From the NCBI GenBank assembly GCA_009377645.1, contig WHTQ01000046.1, forward strand, positions 1 through 33,839: a stretch of DNA of 33,839 nt, read 5' to 3'. Both the position numbers and the translations under genes were made by a program. Shown piece by piece: positions 22,832 through 30,828 of the stretch. The stretch is from Micromonosporaceae bacterium. Its GTDB lineage: Bacteria > Actinomycetota > Actinomycetes > Mycobacteriales > Micromonosporaceae. How positions within the stretch are numbered: the first letter of the stretch is position 1; every line of letters starts with the position of its first letter. The notes under the pieces are model-generated. The model was not told the origin of the DNA, made no database searches, and saw only the letters and a list, made by a program, of their open reading frames with translations.

Positions 22832-23539
22832 CTACCGTTGCGCGGTCCGGTTGTCACTGGCCGTCTGGTTGTCGGGGTACCAACGATATCGGTCGCCCCA
22901 GGTGGCCGGATGGCTGGCGACATCGGCGAGCTTCCGGGCGGTGTCGGCACTGATCTTGTTGCCGGCGGCGAGCAGCAGCCGGTCCAGCTCCCGGTGGACC
23001 ACCGCTAGGCAGCCGGTGGGCAGCCCGTGCGCGCTGATCGCCCCGGAGCCGACGAACGTCAGGACCGGCACGACCGGCACCTTCGTGCCGACCACGGCAG
23101 AGAGCGCATCACTGACTCGCTTCGCACTCCGCCGGGCCTGCGCGATGTAGGGTGGCCGGCGGCCGTGGATCTGCACCACGTCCCCGGCGACCATCACCCG
23201 CTGCCGTCCATGGTCGACCACGGTCACCGAGTAGACGCCGCCCGGGCCGATTGCGAGGAACCCGGTGTTGTCCTGGTCCCGGCCGGCGGTCACGGCCACC
23301 GGCCACTCCACCACCTGCCAGGCCGGGCCGAGGTGCTCCAGCTGGTGGGTGGCGCGCTGGCCGGCGGCGCTGAGCTTGCGGGTGTCGCGGCCGGCCAGTC
23401 GCTGCCGGGCCCAGTCCAGCGCGGAGCGGGGTGGGCCGGTGGGTTCGCGGTTGGCGAGGCGACCTGACGGGCGGGTCCCGGGCGCGCCACCGCCGACGGA
23501 CAGGTCGCGGGAGCTGTTGCTGGCGGAGTTCACACTCAT
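22832..23539 (-). CDS. NERD-domain (nuclease-related) protein
   Basis: A 235-residue protein. Residues 1-60 are basic and Ser/Gly/Arg-rich. Residues 65-170 match a NERD domain: GQRATHQLEHLGPAWQVVEWP, NTGFLAIGPGGVYSVTVVDHG, a short basic segment, then TKVPVVPVLTFVG. The usual NERD catalytic set (an early Glu, then D-x-n-K-like residues after the VDHILI strand) is only partly clear. Here the strand reads DNTGFLAI and the following Lys is replaced by His/Gly/Arg, so nuclease activity is doubtful. The ATG at 23539 has GGAGG about nine bases upstream. It is divergent from arginine deiminase. Confidence 0.8.
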   Translation of the reverse strand: MSVNSASNSSRDLSVGGGAPGTRPSGRLANREPTGPPRSALDWARQRLAGRDTRKLSAAGQRATHQLEHLGPAWQVVEWPVAVTAGRDQDNTGFLAIGPGGVYSVTVVDHGRQRVMVAGDVVQIHGRRPPYIAQARRSAKRVSDALSAVVGTKVPVVPVLTFVGSGAISAHGLPTGCLAVVHRELDRLLLAAGNKISADTARKLADVASHPATWGDRYRWYPDNQTASDNRTAQR

Positions 23540-23589
23540 CGGGGTCGACCTCCGTCATGTTGCCTATTGCCCTCTTCCCGTAACCGTAC

Positions 23590-23606
23590 GTGACGACCCG
23601 CGTCAC
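23590..23606. promoter_or_regulatory. Operator-like dyad between the NERD and arginine deiminase genes
   Basis: GTGACG (23590-23595) and CGTCAC (23601-23606) form a perfect 6-base inverted repeat with a 5-base centre in the 155-base divergent gap. TACGGT on the minus strand (complement of 23583-23588), a possible -10 for the NERD gene, abuts it. A regulator binding here could act on either gene. Confidence 0.35.
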
Positions 23607-23681
23607 CGTCCAACGAACCGAGCGGCCGCTCCGATGAGTGAGTCGCGGATGAATGCCCCACTCAGTCCCAGTTTCCGCCCA

Positions 23682-23687
23682 TACGCT
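23682..23687 (+). promoter_or_regulatory. -10 hexamer TACGCT of a probable leaderless arcA promoter
   Basis: TACGCT is followed by seven bases and the GTG at 23695, without a ribosome site. No -35 is recognisable. Confidence 0.5.
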
Positions 23688-23694
23688 GGACGGC

Positions 23695-24897
23695 GTGACT
23701 CACCATGTCGACACCGAAGTGGGACGGCTCCGGACGGTGCTCCTGCACCGGCCGGGTGCCGAGCTGGCCCGGCTCACCCCCCGCAACAGCGGCTCGCTGC
23801 TGTTCGACGGCATCCCCTGGGTGGGCCGGGCGCAGGAGGAGCACGACACGTTCGCCGCGGTGCTGCGCGACCACGACGTCGAGGTGCTCTACCTCGACGC
23901 GCTGCTCGCGGAGGTCCTGTCCCGGGCGCCGGCCCGGGCCGAGCTGACCGACGCGGTCCTGGCCGACGTGCGGCTGGGCGACGCGCTGCGCCGGCGGGTC
24001 GCCGACTACCTGAGCTATCTAGACCCGGAGGGGTTTGCCGGTGTGCTGGTCGCCGGGCTGGCCCGGGAGGAGCTGCGGATCGCCGGCGGCCGGTCGGCCG
24101 GGCTTGTCCACACCCTGCTGGACCCGCACGACTTCGTCATCGACCCGCTGCCGAACCTGCTGTTCACCCGCGACTCGTCGATGTGGATCGGAGACCACGC
24201 CGGGGTGGCCAGCCTGGCGATGCCCGCTCGCCGCCGGGAGGCCACGCTCACCCACGCCATCTACCGGCATCACCCTCGCTTCGCGGGCACGCCACTGGTG
24301 TACGAGCCGCATCTGGAGCATGTGGAGGGTGGTGACGTGCTGCTGCTGGCGCCGGGTGTGCTCGCGGTCGGGGTCGGGGAGCGGACCACCCCGGCCGGCG
24401 CCGAACGGCTGACCCGCCGGGTCTTCGCGGCCGGCCTGGCGAACACCGTCCTGGTGGTGCCGATCGCTCAGGAGCGGGCCACCATGCACCTCGACACGGT
24501 GTGCACGATGGTGGACGTCGACGCGGTGGTGATGTATCCGAACCTGGCCGGCGAGCTGCTCGCGTACCCGGTGGTCGGTGGGGAGCAGGCCGAGCCGCGG
24601 GTGGGCGACCCGATGCCTTTCCTGGCCGCGGTGGCCGAGGCGATCGGGCGGGACCGGCTGCGGGTGGTCGACACCGGTCTGGACCCGGTCACCGCCGAGC
24701 GGGAGCAGTGGGACGACGGCAACAACACGCTCGCCATCGCTCCCCGGCTGTGCGTGGGGTACGAGCGCAACCTGGAGACCAACGCCCAGCTGGAACGTGC
24801 CGGTGTGGAGGTGATCCGGGTCCCGGGCTCGGAGCTGAGCTCGGGGCGGGGCGGCCCGCGGTGCATGTCCTGCCCGCTGGTGCGCGACCCGCTCTGA
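23695..24897 (+). CDS. arcA: Arginine deiminase
   Basis: Hydrolyses arginine to citrulline and ammonia in the cytoplasm. 400 residues, the usual size. All active-site parts are present: Asp160 in NLLFTRDSS, Glu211 in HVEGGD, His265 and Asp267 in MHLDTVCTM, and the nucleophile Cys390 in RGGPRCMSCPLVRDP. DDGNNTL (340-346) is also typical. The GTG at 23695 begins THHVDTEVGRLRTVLLHRPG, the conserved start of the family. No ornithine carbamoyltransferase, carbamate kinase or arginine-ornithine antiporter gene is adjacent, so this is a lone deiminase and not the usual ATP-yielding arc operon. Its role may be acid or ammonia balance, or nitrogen salvage. Confidence 0.95.
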   Translation: MTHHVDTEVGRLRTVLLHRPGAELARLTPRNSGSLLFDGIPWVGRAQEEHDTFAAVLRDHDVEVLYLDALLAEVLSRAPARAELTDAVLADVRLGDALRRRVADYLSYLDPEGFAGVLVAGLAREELRIAGGRSAGLVHTLLDPHDFVIDPLPNLLFTRDSSMWIGDHAGVASLAMPARRREATLTHAIYRHHPRFAGTPLVYEPHLEHVEGGDVLLLAPGVLAVGVGERTTPAGAERLTRRVFAAGLANTVLVVPIAQERATMHLDTVCTMVDVDAVVMYPNLAGELLAYPVVGGEQAEPRVGDPMPFLAAVAEAIGRDRLRVVDTGLDPVTAEREQWDDGNNTLAIAPRLCVGYERNLETNAQLERAGVEVIRVPGSELSSGRGGPRCMSCPLVRDPL

Positions 24898-24907
24898 GGG
24901 CGGCCAC

Positions 24908-26674
24908 TCAGGTACCGGTCGCGGTGCCGTGCCAGGCGCGCCACAGCGCCGCGTACGAGCCACCGGCCGCGATCAGGTCGTGGTGGCTGCCGAGCTCGGT
25001 GACCCGGCCATCGGCCACAACCGCCACCCGGTCGGCGTCGTGCGCCGCGTGCAGCCGGTGGGCGATCGCCACCACGGTCCGCCCGTGCAGCGCCGCGGCC
25101 AGCGCCCGCTCGGTCCGCCGGGCACTGGTCGGGTCGAGCAGCGACGTGGCCTCGTCGAGGATCACGGTGTGCGGGTCGGCCAGGATCAGGCGCGCCAGCG
25201 CGAGCTGCTGCGCCTGCCCGGGGTCCAGCTCGAGGCCACCGGCTCCGAGCCCGGTGCCCAGCCCGTCCGGCAGGCTCCTGAGCCAGTCCGCGCCGACCGC
25301 GGCCAGTGCGGCGTGCAGCTCGGCATCGTCGGCGGACGGCTTCGCGAGCAACAGGTTCTCGCGCAGCGTGCCGATGAAGACGTGGTGCTCCTGGGTGACC
25401 AGCGCCACCCGGCGGCGCAGCTCCGCCAGCGCGAGGTCCGTGACCGGCACGCCGCCGATCGTGATCCGGCCGGTGCGGGGTGGGTCCACTCCGGCCAGCA
25501 GCCGGCCCAGGGTCGACTTGCCGGCACCGGACGGGCCGACCACCGCCAGCCGCTCCCCGGGCCGCAGCCGCAGGTCGATCCCGTGCAACACGTCATGGCC
25601 GTTCCGGTACGCGTACCGCACGCCGGCCACCTCCAGTCGGTCGTCGGCCGGGGCCGCACCGGTGGGCGAACGGTCCGGTGGCACGAGCGCGACGCCCTGC
25701 ACGCGGGCGAACGAGGCACCGCCGCTCTGCAGCTGCTCCACCCACATCAACACCGTGTCCAGTGGCTCGATGATCCGCTGTACATAGAGGACGCCCGCGA
25801 CCACCGCGCCGAGGCTCACGGCACCGTCCAGGTAGAAGCTGCCACCGATCAGCAGCATGCCCACCATTGGTAGCGTGTGGGACAGCTCGACCCCCGGGAA
25901 GAAGACGCTGCGCAGGAACAACGTGCGCCGGCGGGTGGCCACCGAGGTGCGGACCGTGGCGTCGCCGGCGACCACCCGGCGCTCCGCCAGCCGCAGCGCC
26001 TCCATCGTCCGGGCGCCGCCGGCGGTGGCCGCCAACTCCTCGGACACCTCGGTGTTCGCCGCCCCCTCGTCCAGGTAGGCGGGCCGCGCGCGGCGCAGAT
26101 ACCAGCGCAGCACCAGCGCCAGCAGCGGTGCCGACAGCAGAGCACACAGGCCGAGCAGCGGGTGCAGCACGAAGACCGCACCGAGCGCGAACAGTATCTG
26201 CACGCTGGACAGGAAGATCTCGGGCGCGGCGTCCCGGAACACTGGCCCGACCGTGGCCACGTCACCGGTGCTGCGGGTCATCAGGTCCCCACCGCCCACC
26301 CGTTCCACGGTGGACAGTGGCAATGCCAGCGCGCGGTCCACGAACTGTTCCCGCAGCCGGGCCAGCGCCCGCTCCCCGAACCGGTGGCCGGTGTACCGGG
26401 CGGCGCGCTCCAGCACCAGCTGGACGGCGACGAACCCGACGATCACCAGTGCCAGCTGGTCGACCGTGGACACTCCGGCGCCGGCCCGGACCCGGTTGAC
26501 GATCTCGCCGACCAGTCCCGGCCCGGCCAGCCCGGCCAGCGCCGCCAGGCAGTACAGGAGCATCACGACCAGCAGCGCACGCCGGTCGTGGCGTACCAGC
26601 TGCCAGGCGGCCCGCCGGGCCGGCTTCCGGCTCGCCACCGGCAGCCGGTCGGCAGTGGCTGCTGGCGCACTCAT
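24908..26674 (-). CDS. ABC exporter half-transporter, subunit with intact ATP site and altered signature
   Basis: A 588-residue exporter half: an N-terminal six-helix membrane domain (about 30-320), then an ATPase domain. Walker A GPSGAGKST (380-388), Q-loop VTQEHHVF, Walker B TVILDEAT (503-510) and the switch His539 are all intact. The signature, normally LSGGQ, reads LDPGQ at 483-487. It pairs with the 581-residue subunit encoded just upstream, whose stop overlaps this ATG by four bases (ATGA). In the heterodimer, this subunit's good Walker motifs meet the partner's good signature, making the one working site. Substrate unknown. It converges on arcA, with stops 10 bases apart. Confidence 0.92.
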   Translation of the reverse strand: MSAPAATADRLPVASRKPARRAAWQLVRHDRRALLVVMLLYCLAALAGLAGPGLVGEIVNRVRAGAGVSTVDQLALVIVGFVAVQLVLERAARYTGHRFGERALARLREQFVDRALALPLSTVERVGGGDLMTRSTGDVATVGPVFRDAAPEIFLSSVQILFALGAVFVLHPLLGLCALLSAPLLALVLRWYLRRARPAYLDEGAANTEVSEELAATAGGARTMEALRLAERRVVAGDATVRTSVATRRRTLFLRSVFFPGVELSHTLPMVGMLLIGGSFYLDGAVSLGAVVAGVLYVQRIIEPLDTVLMWVEQLQSGGASFARVQGVALVPPDRSPTGAAPADDRLEVAGVRYAYRNGHDVLHGIDLRLRPGERLAVVGPSGAGKSTLGRLLAGVDPPRTGRITIGGVPVTDLALAELRRRVALVTQEHHVFIGTLRENLLLAKPSADDAELHAALAAVGADWLRSLPDGLGTGLGAGGLELDPGQAQQLALARLILADPHTVILDEATSLLDPTSARRTERALAAALHGRTVVAIAHRLHAAHDADRVAVVADGRVTELGSHHDLIAAGGSYAALWRAWHGTATGT

Positions 26675-28416
26675 GACTGCACCCCGGCCGCTGCCGGGGC
26701 GGCCTCCGGCTCGGTGCCGCGGGTGACCAGCGCCCGGTAGTCGGGACAGCCGGCCAGCAGCTCGGCGTGGCTGCCGGTGGCCGCCACCCGCCCACCGACC
26801 AGGAACGCGACCTGCTCGGCCCGGTCCAGCAGCAGCGGCGAGGTGGTGGCGACCACGGTGGTGCGCCCGGACCGTACGGCGCGCAACCGGTCGGTGATCG
26901 CCGCCTCGGTGTGGGCGTCCACCGCCGAGGTGGGTTCCAGCAGGATCAGCACCTCCGGGTCGGCCGCCAGCGCCCTCGCCAGCCGCACCCGCTGCCGTTG
27001 CCCGCCGGAGAGGGTACGCGCGTGGGTGCCGATCGGCGTGTCCAGCCCGTCCGGCAGTCCGTCCACGATGTCCTCGGCCGACGCGGCCCGCAGGCACCGG
27101 GCGATGGCGGTCTCGTCCACCCGGTGCACCGGGAGGAGCAGGTCGTGCAGCGTCCCGGCGAAGATCTGGGCGTCCGGCTCGGCGACCAGGATCCGCCGGC
27201 GCACCTCGGTCAGCGCCAGCCGCGACAGCGGTACCCCGCCGAAGGTCACCTCCGGGTCGGAGTCGGTGTAGCGGCCCAGCCGGTCGGCGAGCGCCGCGAC
27301 CGTGGCCAGGTCGGCGCTGGCGACCGCCACGAACTGTCCAGCCGGGACGGTGAGGCCGGAACCGGGGTCGCGCAGATCCGCGGGACCGTCCGGGCCGGAC
27401 CCGGCGCCGTCGCGGTCGTCGACATCCGGCCGGAGGTTGAGCAGGGTCACCACCCGCCGGGCCGAGACCAGCCCGCGGATCAGGTCGTGGCCAGCCTCGA
27501 GGATGAACGCCACCGGCACCGCAAGCACCGCTGCGTAGGCGTAGACCGCGACCAGCTCGCCGATCGCGATGCTCCCCTGCGCCACCATCCGGGCCGCCAG
27601 CCAGGTCACCAGCGCCACGAACAGGGTGGGCACCCCGACCGCGAGTGCCCGGACCCAGCTGGTGACCGCACCGACCCGGTACCCCTCGACGCGGAGCGCC
27701 TGGGACAGCTCGCGGTACCGTCCGGCGAACAGCTCCTCGCCGCCGATCCCGCGCAGCACCCGCAGCCCGGTCACGATGTCGCTGGCCCGGTCGGTGAGGC
27801 CGCCCTGCTGCCGGCGGTACTCGGTCTCGGCCTGCCGCAACCGCCCCAGCAGCGGTCCGACCGCGACGGCCACCGCCGGTACGCCGAGCACGATCAGTGC
27901 CCCCAGCAGTGGTGAGATGGCCAGCACCAGCACCGCGACCACCCCGCAGGCGACCAGCGCGCCGACTCCCGGGCCGGTCATCGTCAGCACCCGGGAGACG
28001 TGCTGGATGTCGGTCGTGCCGACAGTCACCACCTCGCCGGTGGCCAGCCGCCCGGGCAGCGCCGCACCCAGCCGGGCCACCCGCCGGGTGACCACCTGCA
28101 CGGTCCGGTACGCGGCGTCCATCCGCACGAAGGTCATGGTGCGGTGCCGCAGCACACCCACCCCGGCGGTGGCGAGCCCGACCGCCGCCATCGCCGCCGC
28201 CCACCACGCCAGTGCGCCGCGGTCGCCGGCGACCAGCCCGTCGTCGATCGCGCCGCGGATCAGGAACGGCTCCAGGACGACGCCGGACATCCAGAGGCTT
28301 CCCCACAGCGCCCCGCGCAGCACCCGCCACGGCTGGCTGGTCACCAGCCACCACAGGTAGCGACCCGGGCTGCGGGAGTCCGGCTGTCCCGGGTCGGGGT
28401 GGGGAGGCAGCGCCAT
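26671..28416 (-). CDS. ABC exporter half-transporter, subunit with degenerate ATP site
   Basis: A 581-residue exporter half with six membrane helices (about 25-310) and an ATPase domain that keeps the signature LSGGQRQR (469-476) but has lost most other catalytic parts. The P-loop region reads AVASADLATVAAL (364-376) with no GK(S/T). The Walker B region is LILLEPTSAVD (490-500), with Leu where Asp is expected. The switch His is Thr525, and the Q-loop Gln appears replaced near 414. These losses fall on the same composite site as the altered signature of its partner, which fits a heterodimer with one dead site. The ATG at 28416 is preceded by TAGCTT (N8), a probable leaderless promoter. Confidence 0.92.
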   Translation of the reverse strand: MALPPHPDPGQPDSRSPGRYLWWLVTSQPWRVLRGALWGSLWMSGVVLEPFLIRGAIDDGLVAGDRGALAWWAAAMAAVGLATAGVGVLRHRTMTFVRMDAAYRTVQVVTRRVARLGAALPGRLATGEVVTVGTTDIQHVSRVLTMTGPGVGALVACGVVAVLVLAISPLLGALIVLGVPAVAVAVGPLLGRLRQAETEYRRQQGGLTDRASDIVTGLRVLRGIGGEELFAGRYRELSQALRVEGYRVGAVTSWVRALAVGVPTLFVALVTWLAARMVAQGSIAIGELVAVYAYAAVLAVPVAFILEAGHDLIRGLVSARRVVTLLNLRPDVDDRDGAGSGPDGPADLRDPGSGLTVPAGQFVAVASADLATVAALADRLGRYTDSDPEVTFGGVPLSRLALTEVRRRILVAEPDAQIFAGTLHDLLLPVHRVDETAIARCLRAASAEDIVDGLPDGLDTPIGTHARTLSGGQRQRVRLARALAADPEVLILLEPTSAVDAHTEAAITDRLRAVRSGRTTVVATTSPLLLDRAEQVAFLVGGRVAATGSHAELLAGCPDYRALVTRGTEPEAAPAAAGVQS

Positions 28417-28424
28417 CGACCGTC

Positions 28425-28454
28425 AAGCTACCCGGCCGGTTGCCAGGCAGCCAA
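28425..28454 (-). promoter_or_regulatory. Promoter of the ABC exporter pair
   Basis: On the minus strand TTGGCT (complement of 28449-28454), 18 bases, TAGCTT (complement of 28425-28430), then eight bases to the ATG at 28416. There is no ribosome site, so the message is probably leaderless. It is the best-formed -35/-10 pair of the leaderless set. Confidence 0.55.
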
Positions 28455-28460
28455 CCGGTT

Positions 28461-29345
28461 TCAGCGCAGCGTGAGCTGCCGCCCGACCAGGCCCTGCCGG
28501 GCGCGGCGGGCGGCCGGGTCCAGGTCGCCCTCGACCCCGAGCGCGTCGGCATACCGGGCGGCGAACGCCGCCAGCGGCTCCTCCCACTGCCCGGCCTCGG
28601 GCTCCCGGGGCAGATCCCACACCGGCACCAGCAGGCTGCGGGCCCGGAACATGCCGGCGAGCTTGGTGTCCTCGCCCAGCTTCAGCCCACCGGCCGCGCC
28701 GAGCCGGGCCAGCGCGGTCAGCGCGGCGTCCTCCCGCTCCGGCAGCACCCACCGCAGGTGCGCCCGGCCCGGCACCCGGCACCAGTACGCCGCCCGGGCG
28801 GCCGCCATCCGTACCGTCGGGTAGATCGACTCGTTGGCCCGCTCCAGCGACGCCTTGACGCTCTGGTCGGTGGCGTCCGGCCCGGTGTCGCCGTCCAGCC
28901 AGAAGTCGAAGCTGCCGTGCACGCTGACGTCCAGCTCCCCGTCGACGATCACGTCCGCCAGCCGGGGACCCTCGTCCGGCTCGGCGGGTAACGGCACCGG
29001 GCTGCCCGGTGGGGTGGCCAGTGCGGCCAGGATCGCCGCCGCCACGTCCCGGTTCGGGTCGCCCGACTCGACGTGCCGCTGCAGCCCGACCAGGATCCGG
29101 CCGTCCGGGCGGGCCACCGCCGGCCAGGCCATCGGGAGCAGCGTCGCCAGGGTCACCGGGCGCTCGCCGTGGTCGCCGTGCTGCGCGACCAGCTCCGGTC
29201 GCAGCTGCAACGGCGCGGTCGCCGCCGGCACCAGCTCCCGCAGCGCGACCCACTGCGCCTCGTCGGCCAGCCCCTCGAACGGCCGGGGGACGAAGATGTC
29301 CCGGCGCCGGACCCGAGGTGGTCCGTCCTTGCGTCGTCTGCTCAC
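28461..29345 (-). CDS. DUF5926 family protein
   Basis: A 294-residue cytoplasmic protein of an actinobacterial family without known function. The recognisable parts are RPFEGLADEAQWVALRELVPAAT, VTLATLLPMAWPA, GDPNRDVAAAIL, SLERANESIYPTVRM, AAYWCRVPGRAHLRWVLPE and the end RQGLVGRQLTLR. In the Streptomyces relatives I recall, a SEC-C zinc motif (CPCGSGRRYKxC-type) stands at the N-terminus. It is absent here and replaced by a short basic start, MSRRRKDGPPRVRRRD. The GTG at 29345 has TAGGCT eight bases upstream. Some databases mislabel this family as SecA because of that zinc motif. Confidence 0.87.
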   Translation of the reverse strand: MSRRRKDGPPRVRRRDIFVPRPFEGLADEAQWVALRELVPAATAPLQLRPELVAQHGDHGERPVTLATLLPMAWPAVARPDGRILVGLQRHVESGDPNRDVAAAILAALATPPGSPVPLPAEPDEGPRLADVIVDGELDVSVHGSFDFWLDGDTGPDATDQSVKASLERANESIYPTVRMAAARAAYWCRVPGRAHLRWVLPEREDAALTALARLGAAGGLKLGEDTKLAGMFRARSLLVPVWDLPREPEAGQWEEPLAAFAARYADALGVEGDLDPAARRARQGLVGRQLTLR

Positions 29346-29353
29346 GACCCGTC

Positions 29354-29359
29354 AGCCTA
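29354..29359 (-). promoter_or_regulatory. -10 hexamer TAGGCT upstream of the DUF5926 gene
   Basis: On the minus strand TAGGCT is followed by eight bases and the GTG at 29345. No ribosome site is seen. It is the same hexamer as upstream of serS. Confidence 0.5.
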
Positions 29360-29552
29360 GAGCACAAGCCAACGCCTCGCCGGTCTGACGGGTACGCAGG
29401 AACCCGACATATCCTGGGTCTGCGAACTTAACCGGGCAGCGTGATGGGGCGCCGCCGTGCGGGCCGTCGCGTGTCGATGGCGCCAACCTGGCCACAGTTC
29501 ACTAACCGAAAGGCGACTTGCTCGTCGAGTTGAATCGAATCGGTATCGTGGG

Positions 29553-30044
29553 TCAGTCCAGGCTGCGCTGGACCGGTTGGATGGCCCGCTGGCGGGTCGC
29601 CTCCGATGGCTGCGCGAGGGCGCGCTCGCCCGACAGCGCGGCCCACACGCTCTGGCCGAGACCGTCGCGCTCGATCCCCCACTGTTCGGCCAGCGCCACC
29701 ACGATCCGCAGCCCGCGGCCGTCGACGGCGTCGGCACCGACCGGACGCAGCGCCGGGGACCGGTTCGGGGCGCCGCCGTCGGTCACCCGGACGGTCACCG
29801 CCTCGCCACCGGTGTCGTCCACCCGCAGCCGCCAGGCCACCCGGACCACCCCGCCGGGCAGCGGCTCGGCGTGCCGGATCGCGTTGCCCACCAGCTCGGC
29901 CAGGACCGCGATCACGTCGGCCAGCAGGGAGGACGCGACCACGTTGCCGAGCTCGGCGGCCAGCCGGTGCCGGGCCAGCCGGGCGCCGCGGGCATGATGC
30001 GGCACGACGACGCACCAGCTGCGTTCGGCCACCGCCGTCGACAC
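29553..30044 (-). CDS. Stand-alone HATPase_c protein, anti-sigma-factor/RsbW-like
   Basis: A 163-residue ATP-binding protein of the GHKL fold. N-box ELVGNAIRHAEP (50-61), G1 VTDGG (87-91), G2 GRGLRIV (109-115), then the final beta strands and a 25-residue tail. It has no phosphoacceptor His, so it is of the serine-kinase/anti-sigma kind common in actinomycetes, which bind a sigma factor or an anti-anti-sigma protein. The GTG at 30044 lies two bases after the histidine kinase stop, with GAGGAGGG upstream. The two are clearly cotranscribed. No STAS or sigma-factor gene is in the window. A longer start upstream would lie inside the kinase gene and is not supported. Confidence 0.88.
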   Translation of the reverse strand: MSTAVAERSWCVVVPHHARGARLARHRLAAELGNVVASSLLADVIAVLAELVGNAIRHAEPLPGGVVRVAWRLRVDDTGGEAVTVRVTDGGAPNRSPALRPVGADAVDGRGLRIVVALAEQWGIERDGLGQSVWAALSGERALAQPSEATRQRAIQPVQRSLD

Positions 30045-30046
30045 CC

Positions 30047-30820
30047 TCAGCCCTCCTCGGCCGCCTGCTGGCCCGCCCCGACCACCACATCGGCGCGTGG
30101 TAGTCGTACTTCTGCGACGGTACCTCCATTCTCGCGCGGGCGTAAGCACACCCGCCCGTTCTGCCGCTCGAGGATCCGGCGGACCAGATAAAGACCCAAC
30201 CCGGCACCGGGGTGCTCGCGGCGGTCCCCAGGGTCGGCCTGCCAGTACCGCACGAACGCCCGTTCCACGTGCTCCGGGGCGATCCCGATCCCCCGGTCGG
30301 AGACCTGGAACAGCACGTCCCGGTCGTCCGCGGCGGCCTGCAGCTCCACCATCCCGGTGGAGTACCTGGTGGCGTTGGTGACCAGCTCGGTGACCACGCT
30401 GGCCAGGCTGCTCCGGTGCCCGTACGCCTTCGGGAGGCTCGGTGGCAGGGCCATCCGCAGCCGTTCGCGCAGCTGGTCGCTCTGCCCGCCGGCGGCCTCG
30501 CGCAACGCCGCGACCAGGTCGAACGGCGCCTGGACCGGGGATCCCGGCGGCTCGGTGGTGGTGGCAAGCAACCGGTCGACCAGCCGGGCCAGCTCACCGG
30601 CCCGCTGCCCGATCACCTTCACCGCGGCTCGGCGGCCGGCCGGGTCGAGCGCGTCCCAGTGCTCGACCAGCGTGTCCGCGAACCCCTTGATCACCGTCAC
30701 CGGGGTGCGCAGCTCATGGCTGGTGACCGCGATGAACAGATCCCGGTCGACCAGCGGCGGCCGGTCCTCGTCGCCGGCGGGGGAGGGACGACCATCACGC
30801 AGGGGCGGGGGCACCCTCAC
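30047..30820 (-). CDS. Histidine kinase without a sensor domain
   Basis: A 257-residue soluble kinase. After 26 residues without any domain comes the H-box FIAVTSHELRTPVTVIKG with phosphoacceptor His35, then the dimerisation helices (ending LARLVDRLLATT). The HATPase domain has N-box SVVTELVTNATRYS, G1 DRGIGIAP and G2 GAGLGLYLVRRI. There is no membrane segment, PAS, GAF or HAMP part, so any signal must come through a partner. No response regulator is adjacent. The GTG at 30820 is nearest to the GDPD stop (8 bases). A second GTG at 30814 is possible. It forms a tight GDPD-kinase-HATPase run on one strand. Confidence 0.88.
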   Translation of the reverse strand: MRVPPPLRDGRPSPAGDEDRPPLVDRDLFIAVTSHELRTPVTVIKGFADTLVEHWDALDPAGRRAAVKVIGQRAGELARLVDRLLATTTEPPGSPVQAPFDLVAALREAAGGQSDQLRERLRMALPPSLPKAYGHRSSLASVVTELVTNATRYSTGMVELQAAADDRDVLFQVSDRGIGIAPEHVERAFVRYWQADPGDRREHPGAGLGLYLVRRILERQNGRVCLRPRENGGTVAEVRLPRADVVVGAGQQAAEEG

Positions 30821-30828
30821 ATTCTGCC

